Assembly: GCF_024298965.1 (NCBI RefSeq) | Contig: NZ_CP085193.1 | Span: 9,114,001 to 9,178,000 of the forward strand | Reading direction: 5' to 3' | DNA from: Streptomyces rapamycinicus NRRL 5491 | Lineage (GTDB): Bacteria; Actinomycetota; Actinomycetes; Streptomycetales; Streptomycetaceae | Length of the DNA stretch: 64,000 nt | Part shown: positions 19,445-27,871 of the stretch, piece by piece | Layout of the letters: every line of letters begins with the position of its first letter | Numbering within the stretch: position 1 is the first letter of the stretch | Translations under genes and position numbers: made by a program | Notes under the pieces: generated by a model | Told to the model about the DNA's origin: nothing | The model's input: the letters and a program-made list of their open reading frames with translations, nothing else | The model's database searches: none

Positions 19445-20811
19445 CGGGTGGCCCCCAGTTCCTTCAGTGCCGCCTTCGCCGCCCTCGCGCCCGTCGGCGA
19501 GAAGCCCGGGTTGAGGTCGAGCGCGGCCTTCAGGTGGCGGCGTGCCGATCCGTCCTCGCCGAGGGACTTCTCGATGGCGCCCCGGTGGTAGAGGAACGCC
19601 GCGTTGCGGTAGCCCGGTTCGGCGGCGCGTTCGGCGTACTTCAGGGCTTCCTCGTCCTTGCCGTTGCGGTGCAGGGCCCAGGCCAGCGCGTCGGCGGTGT
19701 GTACGGTCCGCCGCCGGTCCCACTCGGCGCGGGCCGCCTTCAGCGCCTCCTTCACATCGCCGTGGTCGGCCGCGACCAGCGCGCTGTCCAGGTCGGTCGC
19801 CACCCCGTTGGCCCGGGCGAGCGCGATCCAGGTGTCGACCACCGAGTACTGCCCGCGCGCCTTGGAGCGGTCGCCCCGCGCCTCGTACGCCTCGCCCAGC
19901 GCCGCGAGCTCGGCGGGCAGCGGATAGCGCCGTACGACCGCCTCCAGATCGCGGATCCCCGCCTTCTGGCGGCCGTCCGCGACCGATGTGCGGCCCTGGC
20001 CCTCCAGAGCCGGGAGATAGCCGGGAACGGCGCGCAGCGCGGTGCCGTACGCGCGCCGCGCGGTGTCGTACTCGCCCTGGTTCCAGGCCAGCTGGCCGAG
20101 CGCGGTCGACACGTAGGCGATATCGCTGGGCGAGGTGGCGGAGTCCTGGGCGCGCAGCAGCACCCGGCGCGCCCCGGCCGGGTCGCCGCGCAGTTCGTGG
20201 ACGTAGGCGAGGCGGGTGAAGACGGGGATGCCGGGGCGCAGGGAGTCGGCCTTCTTGGCGGCCGTGTACGCGTCCTTGTAGCGGCCCAGTTCGACGAGGG
20301 CGTCCACCCGGACGGCCAGCGCCCCCTGGCTGTAGGAGTTCACCCTCAGGGCCTTGTCGGCGTCGCGCAGCGCGCCCCGGAAGTCATGGCGGGCGGCGGC
20401 GAGCGAGGCGCGCCCGGCGAGCGCCACGTCGTTGTCGCGCGGCTCGAGGGACAGGGACCGGGCGAACGCCTTGTCCGCCTGCGGATAGCGGGTGGGGTCG
20501 CCGCTGGTCCTGGCCTGTTCGACATAGGCCGAGCCGAGACCGGCCCAGCTCTCCGCGTCCTTCGGCTCACCGCGCAGATGGGTCTGCATCGCGTCGATCT
20601 GCCGGGCGAGGCCGTCGCCGCTGAGCTGCTCGTACCGCGCGGCGGCCGGGTGCAGCGCGCGGGCGGCGTCCTGGCCGCCGCCGGACCCGTCGGACCCGCC
20701 CGGCCCGTCCGAGGCGTCGATCACGATCGAGGCGGCGGTCAGCCCGGCCGCGAGCGCGAACACCACGGCCGCGGTCCGGGCCGTAGGGGGGAGGGATGGC
20801 CGTAGAGCCAT
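19441..20811 (-). CDS. Membrane-anchored tetratricopeptide repeat protein
   Basis: 456 residues. An N-terminal hydrophobic segment (TAAVVFALAAGLTAASIVI) is a signal or anchor. It is followed by a Gly/Ser-rich linker and about eight TPR-like helical pairs (for example AESWAGLGSAYVEQAR, NDVALAGRASLAAARHDF, RNAAFLYHRGAIEKSLG). TPR arrays mediate protein-protein contacts, so it is probably a scaffold at the outer face of the membrane. ATG 20811 was preferred because upstream in-frame sequence has no coding character. It lies between the DUF4331 and NicO genes, overlapping the latter. Confidence 0.85.
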   Translation of the reverse strand: MALRPSLPPTARTAAVVFALAAGLTAASIVIDASDGPGGSDGSGGGQDAARALHPAAARYEQLSGDGLARQIDAMQTHLRGEPKDAESWAGLGSAYVEQARTSGDPTRYPQADKAFARSLSLEPRDNDVALAGRASLAAARHDFRGALRDADKALRVNSYSQGALAVRVDALVELGRYKDAYTAAKKADSLRPGIPVFTRLAYVHELRGDPAGARRVLLRAQDSATSPSDIAYVSTALGQLAWNQGEYDTARRAYGTALRAVPGYLPALEGQGRTSVADGRQKAGIRDLEAVVRRYPLPAELAALGEAYEARGDRSKARGQYSVVDTWIALARANGVATDLDSALVAADHGDVKEALKAARAEWDRRRTVHTADALAWALHRNGKDEEALKYAERAAEPGYRNAAFLYHRGAIEKSLGEDGSARRHLKAALDLNPGFSPTGARAAKAALKELGATR

Positions 20812-20882
20812 GGTGACAGCTGCCTTTCGGGATGAGCACGAACCCAGCGGAACGGAAGGGACGAACGGGTGGGGAGGAGCCT

Positions 20883-20921
20883 GGGCGCGGCCGCCGCGCG
20901 GGTTTCGGCGGGGCCGCGCCC
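20883..20921 (-). terminator. Hairpin within the DUF4331-TPR gap
   Basis: GGGCGCGGCC (20883-20892) pairs with GGCCGCGCCC (20912-20921) around a 19-base loop. It lies between two co-directional genes, so it could attenuate transcription into the TPR and NicO genes or protect the upstream mRNA. Confidence 0.5.
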
Positions 20922-20950
20922 GGTGGTACGGGCCCGGTGGCACCCTTGGT

Positions 20951-22465
20951 TCAGTGCCGGCGCACGCGCGGAGCCCGCCGGCGCGACCGCATCCAGAGGA
21001 ATCCGAGGCCCAGCAGCAACACGGCCCCGCCACCGGCCGCCGCGGACCCGGCCAGCAGCATGTTGTCGTCGGAGGAGGAGCCGACGCCCGAGCCGCCGTT
21101 CAGCAGCGACTGTCCGGCGCTCTTCGAGACGGCCTTGGCATCCGAGCCGGAGCTGGGCAGCGCCAGATACGGGAACGAGCCGCCGAACTTCTGGTCGTTC
21201 TCGTCCACCGCGTCGCCCAGGTCGTTCTTCTTGCCGAGCAGCTCGCCCTCCATGGCCTGGAGCGCGATGTCGAGGACGTCGTCGGAGAGCCTGCGGCCGT
21301 TGGGGAAGCCCGCGTTGTCACCGTCCAGGACGCCCAGCCGCTTGGGGCTGCCGTTGGGTTCTATGGAGGTGTTGAGCCGTAGCTCCTCGGCGGGGCGGAC
21401 GTTCGGTGGCTGGTTGAGCTTGGGCACACCGGTGAGGAACGCCTGCACCAGGTCGTCGCGCGGGGTGTCCGGCGCCTTGATCTTGTAGATCTGCTCGACC
21501 AGCTTGGGGAGTTCGGGGTCCTGGACGAACTTCAGGAACTGCCCGTCGTCCCACGGCGAGGAGGCGTTGAACTTGTCCTTGTCCTTGCGCGGGATGACCA
21601 CCTCGTTGACCAGCGGGCTGCCGAGCCGGGAGACCTGGGTCCAGTCGCCGTCGGCGGTCTGGCGGTGGGTGGTGGCCCAGACTCCGATCACCGGCTGGTC
21701 CTTGGACTCGGTCAGCGCCGACGTGGGCACCTGGAGGGCCATCGACTGGACGTTGTAGCCCTTGAGGGTGTCGTTGCCGACCTCGGACATGTCGCCGCCG
21801 TACAGCAGGTCGAAGACGCGCAGATCGAGGAAGAACGGGTCGTCGGCCTGACCGGCGAAGGCGGTCGAGCCCCCGCTGTAGCCGATCTTCTGCACCGACT
21901 GGTCGCGGAGCTTGGAGTAGTCGGGCATGGACGCCTTGCCGACGTTCGACGGCGCGACCGGCAGATCGCTGCCCAGCTTGGCGCGGGCGACGGCCTTCTG
22001 ATGCTTCAGCTTGATGACTTCGAGGTCGTATGTCTGGGTGAAGTTGAGGGTGGCGTCCTCGATCGAGTTCACCGGCCCGGTGTTGTAGAGGAACGTGTCG
22101 CCGTTCTTGAGGTGGTCCTTGAAGGTCCACCGGAAGAGCAGATCGCCCTGGCCGTCGCCGTCGTTGTCGACGTGCAGGTCGTAGCGGGCGTCATGGGCGA
22201 ACTTGTAGAAGTTGGGGCCGCCCGCGGGGTCCTGGAACGGCAGCACATTGACGACCATGGTGGTCGTGTCCGGCTTGTCCGGGCTGACGAACGCGTAGAC
22301 GTCCGTGGCGTCGTACTGCGGCTGACCGGAGATCAGCGGCGCCTCGCGGTGGCTCGAGGCCTGCGCCGTCCCGGGCTGCAATACGGCCACTCCGGCGGCC
22401 GTGAGCCCGCCGGCGGCCAGTGCGCAGCTGACCAGCGTGGCCAAGCTCTTGGTGATTGCGGTCAT
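20951..22465 (-). CDS. DUF4331 family secreted, membrane-anchored protein
   Basis: 504 residues. A signal peptide (about 1-37, ending TAQASSHREAP) is followed by the DUF4331 domain (ISGQPQYDATDVYAFVSPDK, HVDNDGDGQGDLLFRWTFKD, PDTPRDDLVQAFLTGVP). A Ser/Gly-rich linker and a C-terminal transmembrane helix with an Arg-rich tail (SRRRAPRVRRH) anchor it to the outside of the membrane. The biochemical role of the family is not established. ATG 22465 is preceded by AAGGA. It is the first gene of an apparent DUF4331-TPR-NicO operon, which links it to metal handling by context only. Confidence 0.85.
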   Translation of the reverse strand: MTAITKSLATLVSCALAAGGLTAAGVAVLQPGTAQASSHREAPLISGQPQYDATDVYAFVSPDKPDTTTMVVNVLPFQDPAGGPNFYKFAHDARYDLHVDNDGDGQGDLLFRWTFKDHLKNGDTFLYNTGPVNSIEDATLNFTQTYDLEVIKLKHQKAVARAKLGSDLPVAPSNVGKASMPDYSKLRDQSVQKIGYSGGSTAFAGQADDPFFLDLRVFDLLYGGDMSEVGNDTLKGYNVQSMALQVPTSALTESKDQPVIGVWATTHRQTADGDWTQVSRLGSPLVNEVVIPRKDKDKFNASSPWDDGQFLKFVQDPELPKLVEQIYKIKAPDTPRDDLVQAFLTGVPKLNQPPNVRPAEELRLNTSIEPNGSPKRLGVLDGDNAGFPNGRRLSDDVLDIALQAMEGELLGKKNDLGDAVDENDQKFGGSFPYLALPSSGSDAKAVSKSAGQSLLNGGSGVGSSSDDNMLLAGSAAAGGGAVLLLGLGFLWMRSRRRAPRVRRH

Positions 22466-22573
22466 CCTGTAGGTCCTTCGCACGCTTGTTGGAGCAGTCC
22501 TTCATGCGGCTATTCGGACCCGGCGAACGAATGGATTGGTCGGCCCGGGAATTTGTTTGCGCGTGATAGGTAT

Positions 22574-22590
22574 CGTCAACACCCTTGACG
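22574..22590. promoter_or_regulatory. Operator-like inverted repeat over the DUF4331 promoter
   Basis: CGTCAA-CACCC-TTGACG is a perfect inverted repeat. On the minus strand its left half supplies a -35 TTGACG, with ACAAAT 17 bp downstream as a possible -10 facing the DUF4331 gene. A regulator here could control the operon. Confidence 0.45.
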
Positions 22591-22687
22591 TGGTGGTGAA
22601 TCCGGAACCTGGGATGCGTGGGTGACGGCTCGGGGAGGTAGGGTTACTCTGCCCGGGGCGGGTGCCCTCGTACGGGTGGGGAGTGTC

Positions 22688-22951
22688 ATGGAGCAGATAA
22701 CGGTACGGAGCAGGCCACGAGTGCCTGCGATCAACTGCGGAAGCGGTGCGTCCAGCGCGCGCCTCGAGCGCCATCTCGCGGTGATGGGCGGCCCTGCCGT
22801 CCCGCAGCGGGAGGCGGAGAGCGCGGCGGTGCTGATGCAGGAGCTGACCGCGCGCGATCACGCGCGCGCGAAGAACAGCCGGGGTGCGCGGGTGTCGCTG
22901 TTCGCGCCGCTGCGCCGGCTGCGCCGTTCACTGTTCGGCAACCGCGGCTGA
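22688..22951 (+). CDS. Small conserved-looking protein of unknown function
   Basis: 87 residues from ATG 22688 (GGGGAG about five bases upstream): MEQITVRSRPRVPAINCGSG and a basic C-terminus (LFAPLRRLRRSLFGNRG). There is no signal peptide or known domain. Codon bias supports translation. It diverges from the DUF4331 operon. The Arg-rich tail could bind nucleic acid or membrane lipid; this is a guess. Confidence 0.7.
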   Translation: MEQITVRSRPRVPAINCGSGASSARLERHLAVMGGPAVPQREAESAAVLMQELTARDHARAKNSRGARVSLFAPLRRLRRSLFGNRG

Positions 22952-23086
22952 CCCGGCCGGCCCGTAGGCGTCTTCGTCGTCATCCCGGGCAGGCACGGGG
23001 TCAACCGGTTCGCTCCAGCCGGTGAGTTCCGTGCTGTGATCCACCCCACGTCGCCGTCGCCGTGGGATGCCGACGAGAAGCCACGA

Positions 23087-23102
23087 CCGGCCGTACGGCC
23101 GG
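23087..23102. terminator. 16-bp perfect palindrome between convergent genes
   Basis: CCGGCCGTACGGCCGG lies just before the 3' end of the type ISP-family gene and after the small protein gene. It can form a stem only as a cruciform or dimer, so the terminator role is tentative. Confidence 0.35.
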
Positions 23103-23120
23103 CGTTCCGAGGGATCGGGC

Positions 23121-24329
23121 TCAGAGCAGGGCGAACTGCCCCTCCGGGCCCTCCTCGTGATGATCCAGTACGGACGCCGGGCGCCGGGCCGCGCCGGGCA
23201 CCGGCAGCACCCCCGCCCCCCGCAGCTCCGCCACGTCGATGAGCGCGCCGTCCGCCACCCGGTCGGCGAGCGCCCGCAGCTCCGGGCGCAGCTCGGCGAG
23301 CAGCGCCAGCACGGTGATCAGCTCCAGCAGCTCCGAGGTCCACGCGGACGGCCAGCCCGCCGGGCCGATCGCCTCCAGCGTGCCCGGCTCACGCGGGGCG
23401 GTGCGCTGCTCGAACCACGTCTCCAGCACCCGTACCCCGCCCGCCTGGAAGTCCCATGCGGCCCGCGGGACGGGGGAGATGCGGCCCTCGCCCAGCAGCA
23501 GGGCCTCCTCGTCCGGGTCGTAGTCCAGCGAGCCCGGCAGCCCGCTCGACGGAAGCGCGGCGCGGACATAGGGGCGCCGGCCACCCGGCATGCGCGGGCG
23601 TTCACCACTGTGCGCCCCGCGCGTGTGCAGCCACAGCGCACGGCGGCCCAGCTCCACGCCCGCTGCCCACAGCTCGGGGTCGGCGGTCAGGGGTACGGCG
23701 CACGGCGCGCCGCGCGCCGTGGCGGCGGCCCACGCCAGGAAGTCCTCGGCGGCCACCGGGCGGCCGAGCCGCGTGGTGAGGTGGTCCAGCAGCCCGGGCG
23801 CGAGATTGGGCTCCTGCCCGCCGGGACGCCGGTAGAGCGGACGGATCCGGCCGGGGCGGCCCGCGGGGGAGTGGCCGTCCGGCAGCAGCGCGGAGAAGGT
23901 GAGCACCGGGTCCGGGTCAGGTCCCGCGGCCTCGACGACATGGATCTGCCGGTCGTCCGCCACCCGCCACAGCTCGGGGCGGGCCGCGTCGATCAGCCGG
24001 TGATCCGGTATCAGCCATTGCTGGTCGAAGGGCCCGTGCGCGATCCGCACCGGCCCGGGGCACGGCCCGTCCTCGCGCGCCAGCCGGGCCGTGGAGGTGG
24101 CCTGGCCGGGCAGCTGCGGTACGGAGCTGTGCGGCGTACGGGCGCGGGTCGGCCGGAACAGCGCGGCCCGCGCCGCCTCGTCCTCGGCCCGGGTCAGCCG
24201 CTCCCAGCGCGCCCCGAGCGAGGCCGCGTCCGGTCCCATGACCCAGGCCCGCCCGAGCCGCAGTGGCCCCACGGCCCACGGCATCAGGTCACCCAGCGGC
24301 GGCGCCTCACGTTCTCCCACGCCCGGCAT
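23121..24329 (-). CDS. Type ISP restriction/modification-like protein (specificity-type region only)
   Basis: 402 residues beginning MPGVGEREAPPLGDLMPWAVGPLRLGRAWVMGPD. The sequence (PHSSVPQLPGQATSTARLAR, FDQQWLIPDHRLIDAARPELWR, PYVRAALPSSGLPGSLDYDP) matches what is often annotated in Streptomyces as a type ISP restriction/modification enzyme. It lacks the helicase and the DPPY-type methyltransferase motifs of true type ISP enzymes. It is therefore unlikely to be a complete restriction enzyme; its role is unknown. The start was chosen at the first Met before conserved sequence; further upstream lies the intergenic repeat. Confidence 0.7.
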   Translation of the reverse strand: MPGVGEREAPPLGDLMPWAVGPLRLGRAWVMGPDAASLGARWERLTRAEDEAARAALFRPTRARTPHSSVPQLPGQATSTARLAREDGPCPGPVRIAHGPFDQQWLIPDHRLIDAARPELWRVADDRQIHVVEAAGPDPDPVLTFSALLPDGHSPAGRPGRIRPLYRRPGGQEPNLAPGLLDHLTTRLGRPVAAEDFLAWAAATARGAPCAVPLTADPELWAAGVELGRRALWLHTRGAHSGERPRMPGGRRPYVRAALPSSGLPGSLDYDPDEEALLLGEGRISPVPRAAWDFQAGGVRVLETWFEQRTAPREPGTLEAIGPAGWPSAWTSELLELITVLALLAELRPELRALADRVADGALIDVAELRGAGVLPVPGAARRPASVLDHHEEGPEGQFALL

Positions 24330-24406
24330 GGTATCGATGCCGCCCTGTCCTTCCAGGGGCTGCCCGTCGTCGTCCGCCGCCGCTCGGTGGCTGACCGGCT
24401 GGGATC

Positions 24407-24711
24407 TTTCCCCTCCCCGCCCCTTCCCGAAACTGGGGCTCCGCCCCAGACCCCCAGACCCCCAGACCCCCAGACCCCCAGGGCCCAGGGGCGTCCGGGG
24501 GTCTTTCCCCTTCCCGCCCCTTCCCGCGGCATCGATATGCGGCGCCGCCGCGTGGCAGGGGCTACGCCCCAGCTTCCAGCCCCTCCGGCGATTGAGGAGC
24601 GGGGTCTGGGGCGGAGCCCCCTCGCGGCGGAGCCGCAAATCGACGCTGCGTGGGAAGGGGCGGGGAGGGGACAGCCCGCCGCAGGCGGCAAAGCCCGCCG
24701 GACGACACCCT
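24407..24711. repeat. Dispersed Streptomyces intergenic repeat, copy C
   Basis: It lies between two co-directional minus-strand genes and abuts the stop codon of the GntR gene. TTTCCCCTCCCCGCCCCTTC occurs on the left, a second TTCCCCTTCCCGCCCCTTCC at about 24506, and GGGAAGGGGCGGGGAGGGG on the right. Four tandem AGACCCCC units (about 24460-24480) and GCAGGCG/CGCCGGACG at the border match the other copies. Confidence 0.75.
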
Positions 24712-25461
24712 CTAGTCCGCCTCGACCGTGACCGAGAAGGAGAACCGGTCGCCCCGGTAGTGGATGCGGGCCACGTCCACCACGCGGCCGCTCTCGTCGT
24801 AGGTCACCCCCGTGTAGTGCAGGATCGGGCTGAGCAGCGGGACCTGGAGCAGCCGGGCGGTCTCGGGGTCGGCGAGGCGGGCCTCCACCGTGTCCGTGAT
24901 CCGGCTGATCCGCACCCCCACCGCGTCCCGCAGCACCTTCGTCATCGGCCAGCGGGCGAGGTCCGCGAGGTCGATGCGGTCGGCGAGCTCGGGGCGGACC
25001 AGGTTCTCCGCCCAGTTGGTGGGCTCGCCGCTGTGGCCGTCCCGGCGCAGCCGGCGGTAGGCGGTCGCCTCGTCCAGGCCGGGGAAGTACTCCGCGAGCG
25101 CCGCCGGTACCGGTGCCGGGCCGTGCTCCAGCACCGTCGTCCGCTCGCCCGACTGCTGGGCCACGATCGCGTCCACCGATCCCAGCAGCCGCACCGGCGC
25201 GGCCCGCCGCGCGCCCGGCTCGATGAACGTGCCGCGCCGCCGGTGGCGGCTGATGAGCCCCTCGGTCTCCAGCTCCTTCAGCGCCTGCCGCATGGTGAGC
25301 ACGCTGACCCCGTAGTGCTCGGCCAGCCGGTCCTCGGTCGGCAGCCGCAGCGGATCGTGCGGGGCCCGCCCGAGTATCGAGGCCCGCAGCGACTGCGAGA
25401 CCTGGTACCACAGCGGCAACTTGCGGTTGAGGGCGAGGGAGTCGGGGGCGAAGGTGGTCAC
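24712..25461 (-). CDS. GntR-family regulator, HutC subfamily (UTRA domain)
   Basis: 249 residues. A winged helix-turn-helix (about 12-75: LPLWYQVSQSLRAS, RLPTEDRLAEHYGVSVLTMRQALKELETEGLI, RRRGTFI) is followed by a UTRA ligand-binding domain (YRRLRRDGHSGEPTNWAENL, ILHYTGVTYDESGRVVDVARI). It starts at GTG 25461, five bases after GGAG; an upstream ATG at 25485 lacks a ribosome site. It lies 33 bp after hmgA in the same direction, so it probably senses an aromatic or acidic metabolite and controls that operon. Confidence 0.9.
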   Translation of the reverse strand: MTTFAPDSLALNRKLPLWYQVSQSLRASILGRAPHDPLRLPTEDRLAEHYGVSVLTMRQALKELETEGLISRHRRRGTFIEPGARRAAPVRLLGSVDAIVAQQSGERTTVLEHGPAPVPAALAEYFPGLDEATAYRRLRRDGHSGEPTNWAENLVRPELADRIDLADLARWPMTKVLRDAVGVRISRITDTVEARLADPETARLLQVPLLSPILHYTGVTYDESGRVVDVARIHYRGDRFSFSVTVEAD

Positions 25462-25494
25462 ACGGTCTCCGGTCGACGGCGGCATCGGCGGCGT

Positions 25495-26928
25495 TCAGGG
25501 GCGGAAATGGCGTTCCAGACCTTGCCATACGTCGTCATAGCGCCCCTGGAGGTGGTCCGCCTCCAGCGCCTGCCGGGTGGCCGTGACCGGCCAGCGCGTC
25601 TCGAACATGAAGGCAAGCCCGTCGTCCAGCCGGTGCGGCGCCAGCTCGGCCGCGCTCGCCCGCTCGAACGTCTCATGGTCCGGACCGTGCGCGGACATCA
25701 TGTTGTGCAGCGAGCCACCGCCGGGTACGAAGCCCCCCGCGCCGCCGGTCTTCGCGTCGTACGCGCCCTCGATCAGCCCCATGTACTCGCTCATCACATT
25801 GCGGTGGAAGTACGGCGGCCGGAAGGTGTCCTCCCCGACCAGCCAGCGCGGGGCGAAGACCACGAAGTCCACGCCCGCGAGCCCGGGAGTGTCGGAGGGC
25901 GAGGTGAGGACCGTGAAGATGGACGGGTCCGGGTGGTCGTAGCTGATGGTGCCGAGCACATTGAAGCGGCGCAGGTCGTACACGTACGGCACATGGGTGC
26001 CGTGCCAGGCGACCACGTCCAGCGGCGAGTGGTCGTAGGTGGCGGCCCACAGATTGCCGCAGAACTTGTTGACCACCTCCACCGGGCGCTCCACGTCCTC
26101 GTACGCGGCGACCGGGGCGAGGAAGTCCCGGGGGTTCGCCAGCCCGTTGGCGCCGATCGGGCCGAGGTCGGGGAGGGTGAACGGGCGGCCGTAGTTCTCG
26201 CACACATAGCCGCGCACGGACGGCTCCAGGGGCTCCACCCGGAACCGCACCCCGCGCGGGATCAGCGCCACATGCCCCGGCTCGGCGCGCAGCAGCCCGA
26301 ACTCGGTGTGCAGCAGCAGCCCGCCCCGCTCGGGGACGATCAGCAACTCGCCGTCCGCGTCGCTGAACACCCGGTCGGTCATGGGCGCGTTGGCGGCGTA
26401 GAGGTGGATGGCCATCCCCGCGCGCTGGGTGGCGTCGCCGTTGCCGCCCAGGGTCCACAGCCCGGCCAGGAAGTCGGTGCCCTCCGGCGGCTCCGGCAGC
26501 GGGTCCCAGCGCAGCCGGTTGGGGTCGGGCGCGGCCTCGGTGAACGGCGCCCCGCGGAGCGCGCCGCCCGCGACGCGGGTGAACGGCGGATGCGCGGCGG
26601 AGGGCCGGATGCGGTACAGCCAGGAGCGCCGGTTGGTGGCGCGCGGCTCGGTGAAGGCGCTGCCGCTCAGCTGCTCCGCGTAGAGCCCGAGCGGGGCGCG
26701 CTGGGGGGAGTTGCGGCCGATGGGCAGTGCGCCGGGCACGGCCTCGCTGCTGTGCTCATTGCCGAAACCGGAGGCGTAGACCAGCTCTTCGGCCGTCTTG
26801 CGCGCCCGCTCGATCCCCTGCTCGTGTCCTGGCTGGCTGACGTGCTGGCTGACGTGCTGACTGCCGTGCTGGCTGCCGTGCTGGTCGCCGTGTCGCCTGC
26901 CGTGCTGGATCCCCGTGCCGTCGCCCAT
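25495..26928 (-). CDS. hmgA: Homogentisate 1,2-dioxygenase
   Basis: 477 residues. It opens the ring of homogentisate to maleylacetoacetate in tyrosine and phenylalanine breakdown, using Fe(II). Family blocks are present throughout: [67 protein letters not shown] and [17 protein letters not shown], which include the His/Glu iron ligands (HRN, E in MSEYMG, HGPD). The first 40 residues form an unusual His-Gln-Gly-Ser repeat tail absent from the family core. It diverges from a TetR gene across a strong palindromic operator and is followed by a HutC-type GntR gene. Confidence 0.96.
   Translation of the reverse strand: MGDGTGIQHGRRHGDQHGSQHGSQHVSQHVSQPGHEQGIERARKTAEELVYASGFGNEHSSEAVPGALPIGRNSPQRAPLGLYAEQLSGSAFTEPRATNRRSWLYRIRPSAAHPPFTRVAGGALRGAPFTEAAPDPNRLRWDPLPEPPEGTDFLAGLWTLGGNGDATQRAGMAIHLYAANAPMTDRVFSDADGELLIVPERGGLLLHTEFGLLRAEPGHVALIPRGVRFRVEPLEPSVRGYVCENYGRPFTLPDLGPIGANGLANPRDFLAPVAAYEDVERPVEVVNKFCGNLWAATYDHSPLDVVAWHGTHVPYVYDLRRFNVLGTISYDHPDPSIFTVLTSPSDTPGLAGVDFVVFAPRWLVGEDTFRPPYFHRNVMSEYMGLIEGAYDAKTGGAGGFVPGGGSLHNMMSAHGPDHETFERASAAELAPHRLDDGLAFMFETRWPVTATRQALEADHLQGRYDDVWQGLERHFRP
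26826..26890 (-). repeat. 12-bp coding repeats at the hmgA 5' end
   Basis: About five copies of a unit related to CTGACGTGCTGG (plus strand) encode HGSQ/HVSQ repeats in the N-terminal tail of HmgA. Copy number is likely variable. Confidence 0.75.
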
Positions 26929-26971
26929 CGCGCGCTCCCACCGCTCCGCCGCACACCACTAGTTTCCACTT

Positions 26972-26997
26972 GATTCCTATGTCAGACGATAGGAATC
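26972..26997. promoter_or_regulatory. Shared operator between hmgA and the divergent TetR gene
   Basis: GATTCCTAT-N8-ATAGGAATC is a perfect 9-bp inverted repeat in the 86-bp divergent region. On each strand it includes a TAGGAAT-like -10 element, so a bound repressor would shut both promoters. The TetR protein encoded next to it is the obvious candidate. Confidence 0.75.
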
Positions 26998-27014
26998 GAA
27001 ACCCGGGCCCGTCA

Positions 27015-27686
27015 ATGATCGGGCAGGATGGTGGCGTGCCCATACCGCCCCTCCGCCGCCATCCGGTCCAGCGCCGCAGCGCCGAGCGCCTCGGCCGGAT
27101 CCTCGACGCGTGTGCCGAGCTCCTCGACGAGATCAGCTACGAAGAACTGAGCACCCGGGCCGTCGCCGAGCGCGCCAACGTGCCCATCGGCTCGGTCTAC
27201 CGCTTCTTCTCCAACAAGCGGGCGATGGCCGAGGCCCTGGCCCACCGCAATCTGGACGAGTACGCCGAGCGGATCACCCGGCGGCTGGCCGCCTCGGACG
27301 CGGCCTCCGCCTCCGGCTCCGGGCCGGACGGGGGCGGCGGCTGGCGGGAGGCGATGGACGTCGTCGTGGACGAGTATCTGGCGATGAAGCGCGGGGCGCC
27401 GGGCTTCGCGCTCATCGAGTTCGGCCATCCGGTCCCGGCCACCGCGCCACCGGAGCAGCCCAACCACCTCGTGGCCGACCGGCTGCGGACACTGCTCGCC
27501 GACCGGCTCCGTGCGGGCGGGGACGAGGCGGTCGAGGAGCGGCTGCGGGTGGCCTTCCTGCTCGCGGTCGAGACGGCGGACGCGCTGCTGCGGCTGGCGT
27601 TCCGGATGGACCCGGAGGGCGATCCGGCGATCGTGGCGGAGACGAAGGAGCTGCTGCGCGCCTATCTGGCCCGGGTCCTGGACTGA
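27015..27686 (+). CDS. TetR-family regulator divergent from hmgA
   Basis: 223 residues. The DNA-binding region reads RILDACAELLDEISYEELSTRAVAERANVPIGSVYRFFSNKRAMAE (about 25-72). The rest is helical, with a TetR C-terminal domain resembling aromatic-compound regulators. Start ATG 27015 lies after the operator; an in-frame ATG at 26970-26990 would fall inside it, and GTG 27036 is an alternative. By position it likely represses itself and hmgA. Confidence 0.88.
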   Translation: MIGQDGGVPIPPLRRHPVQRRSAERLGRILDACAELLDEISYEELSTRAVAERANVPIGSVYRFFSNKRAMAEALAHRNLDEYAERITRRLAASDAASASGSGPDGGGGWREAMDVVVDEYLAMKRGAPGFALIEFGHPVPATAPPEQPNHLVADRLRTLLADRLRAGGDEAVEERLRVAFLLAVETADALLRLAFRMDPEGDPAIVAETKELLRAYLARVLD

Positions 27687-27780
27687 TCAGGGCTCCGCTT
27701 GGAGATCCGGGCTCCGCTCGGGGATCGGGGCTCCGCTCGGAGATCCGGTCGATCGGGATCCGGTCGATCGGGAGTGTTCC
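27687..27780. repeat. Short tandem repeats between TetR and oxidoreductase genes
   Basis: Three copies of a unit like GGGCTCCGCTCGGAGATCC are followed by two copies of GGTCGATCGGGATCC-like sequence. No function is evident. Confidence 0.65.
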
Positions 27781-27804
27781 CGTCGATCCCTCCCCGACAT
27801 GCCT

Positions 27805-27817
27805 ACCAGTCGGTATG
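27805..27817. promoter_or_regulatory. TetR-type operator upstream of the molybdopterin oxidoreductase
   Basis: ACCAGTCGGTATG, whose reverse complement CATACCGACTGGT is identical to the 13 bases at 60358-60370 before the SDR gene. It is partly palindromic (TACC-AGTC-GGTA) and lies 55 bp before the start codon. Confidence 0.6.
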
Positions 27818-27871
27818 GTGAGCGGGTCCGGCGCGTCATCGCGGCCTCGCCGCCGTCCCTGGGAGAGACCG

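Noticed and set aside
24407..24711. Coding region in GC-rich repeats, including apparent frames with runs of Gly, Pro and Arg
   Set aside because: These frames exist in every copy of the repeat family and have no ribosome site or conserved domain.
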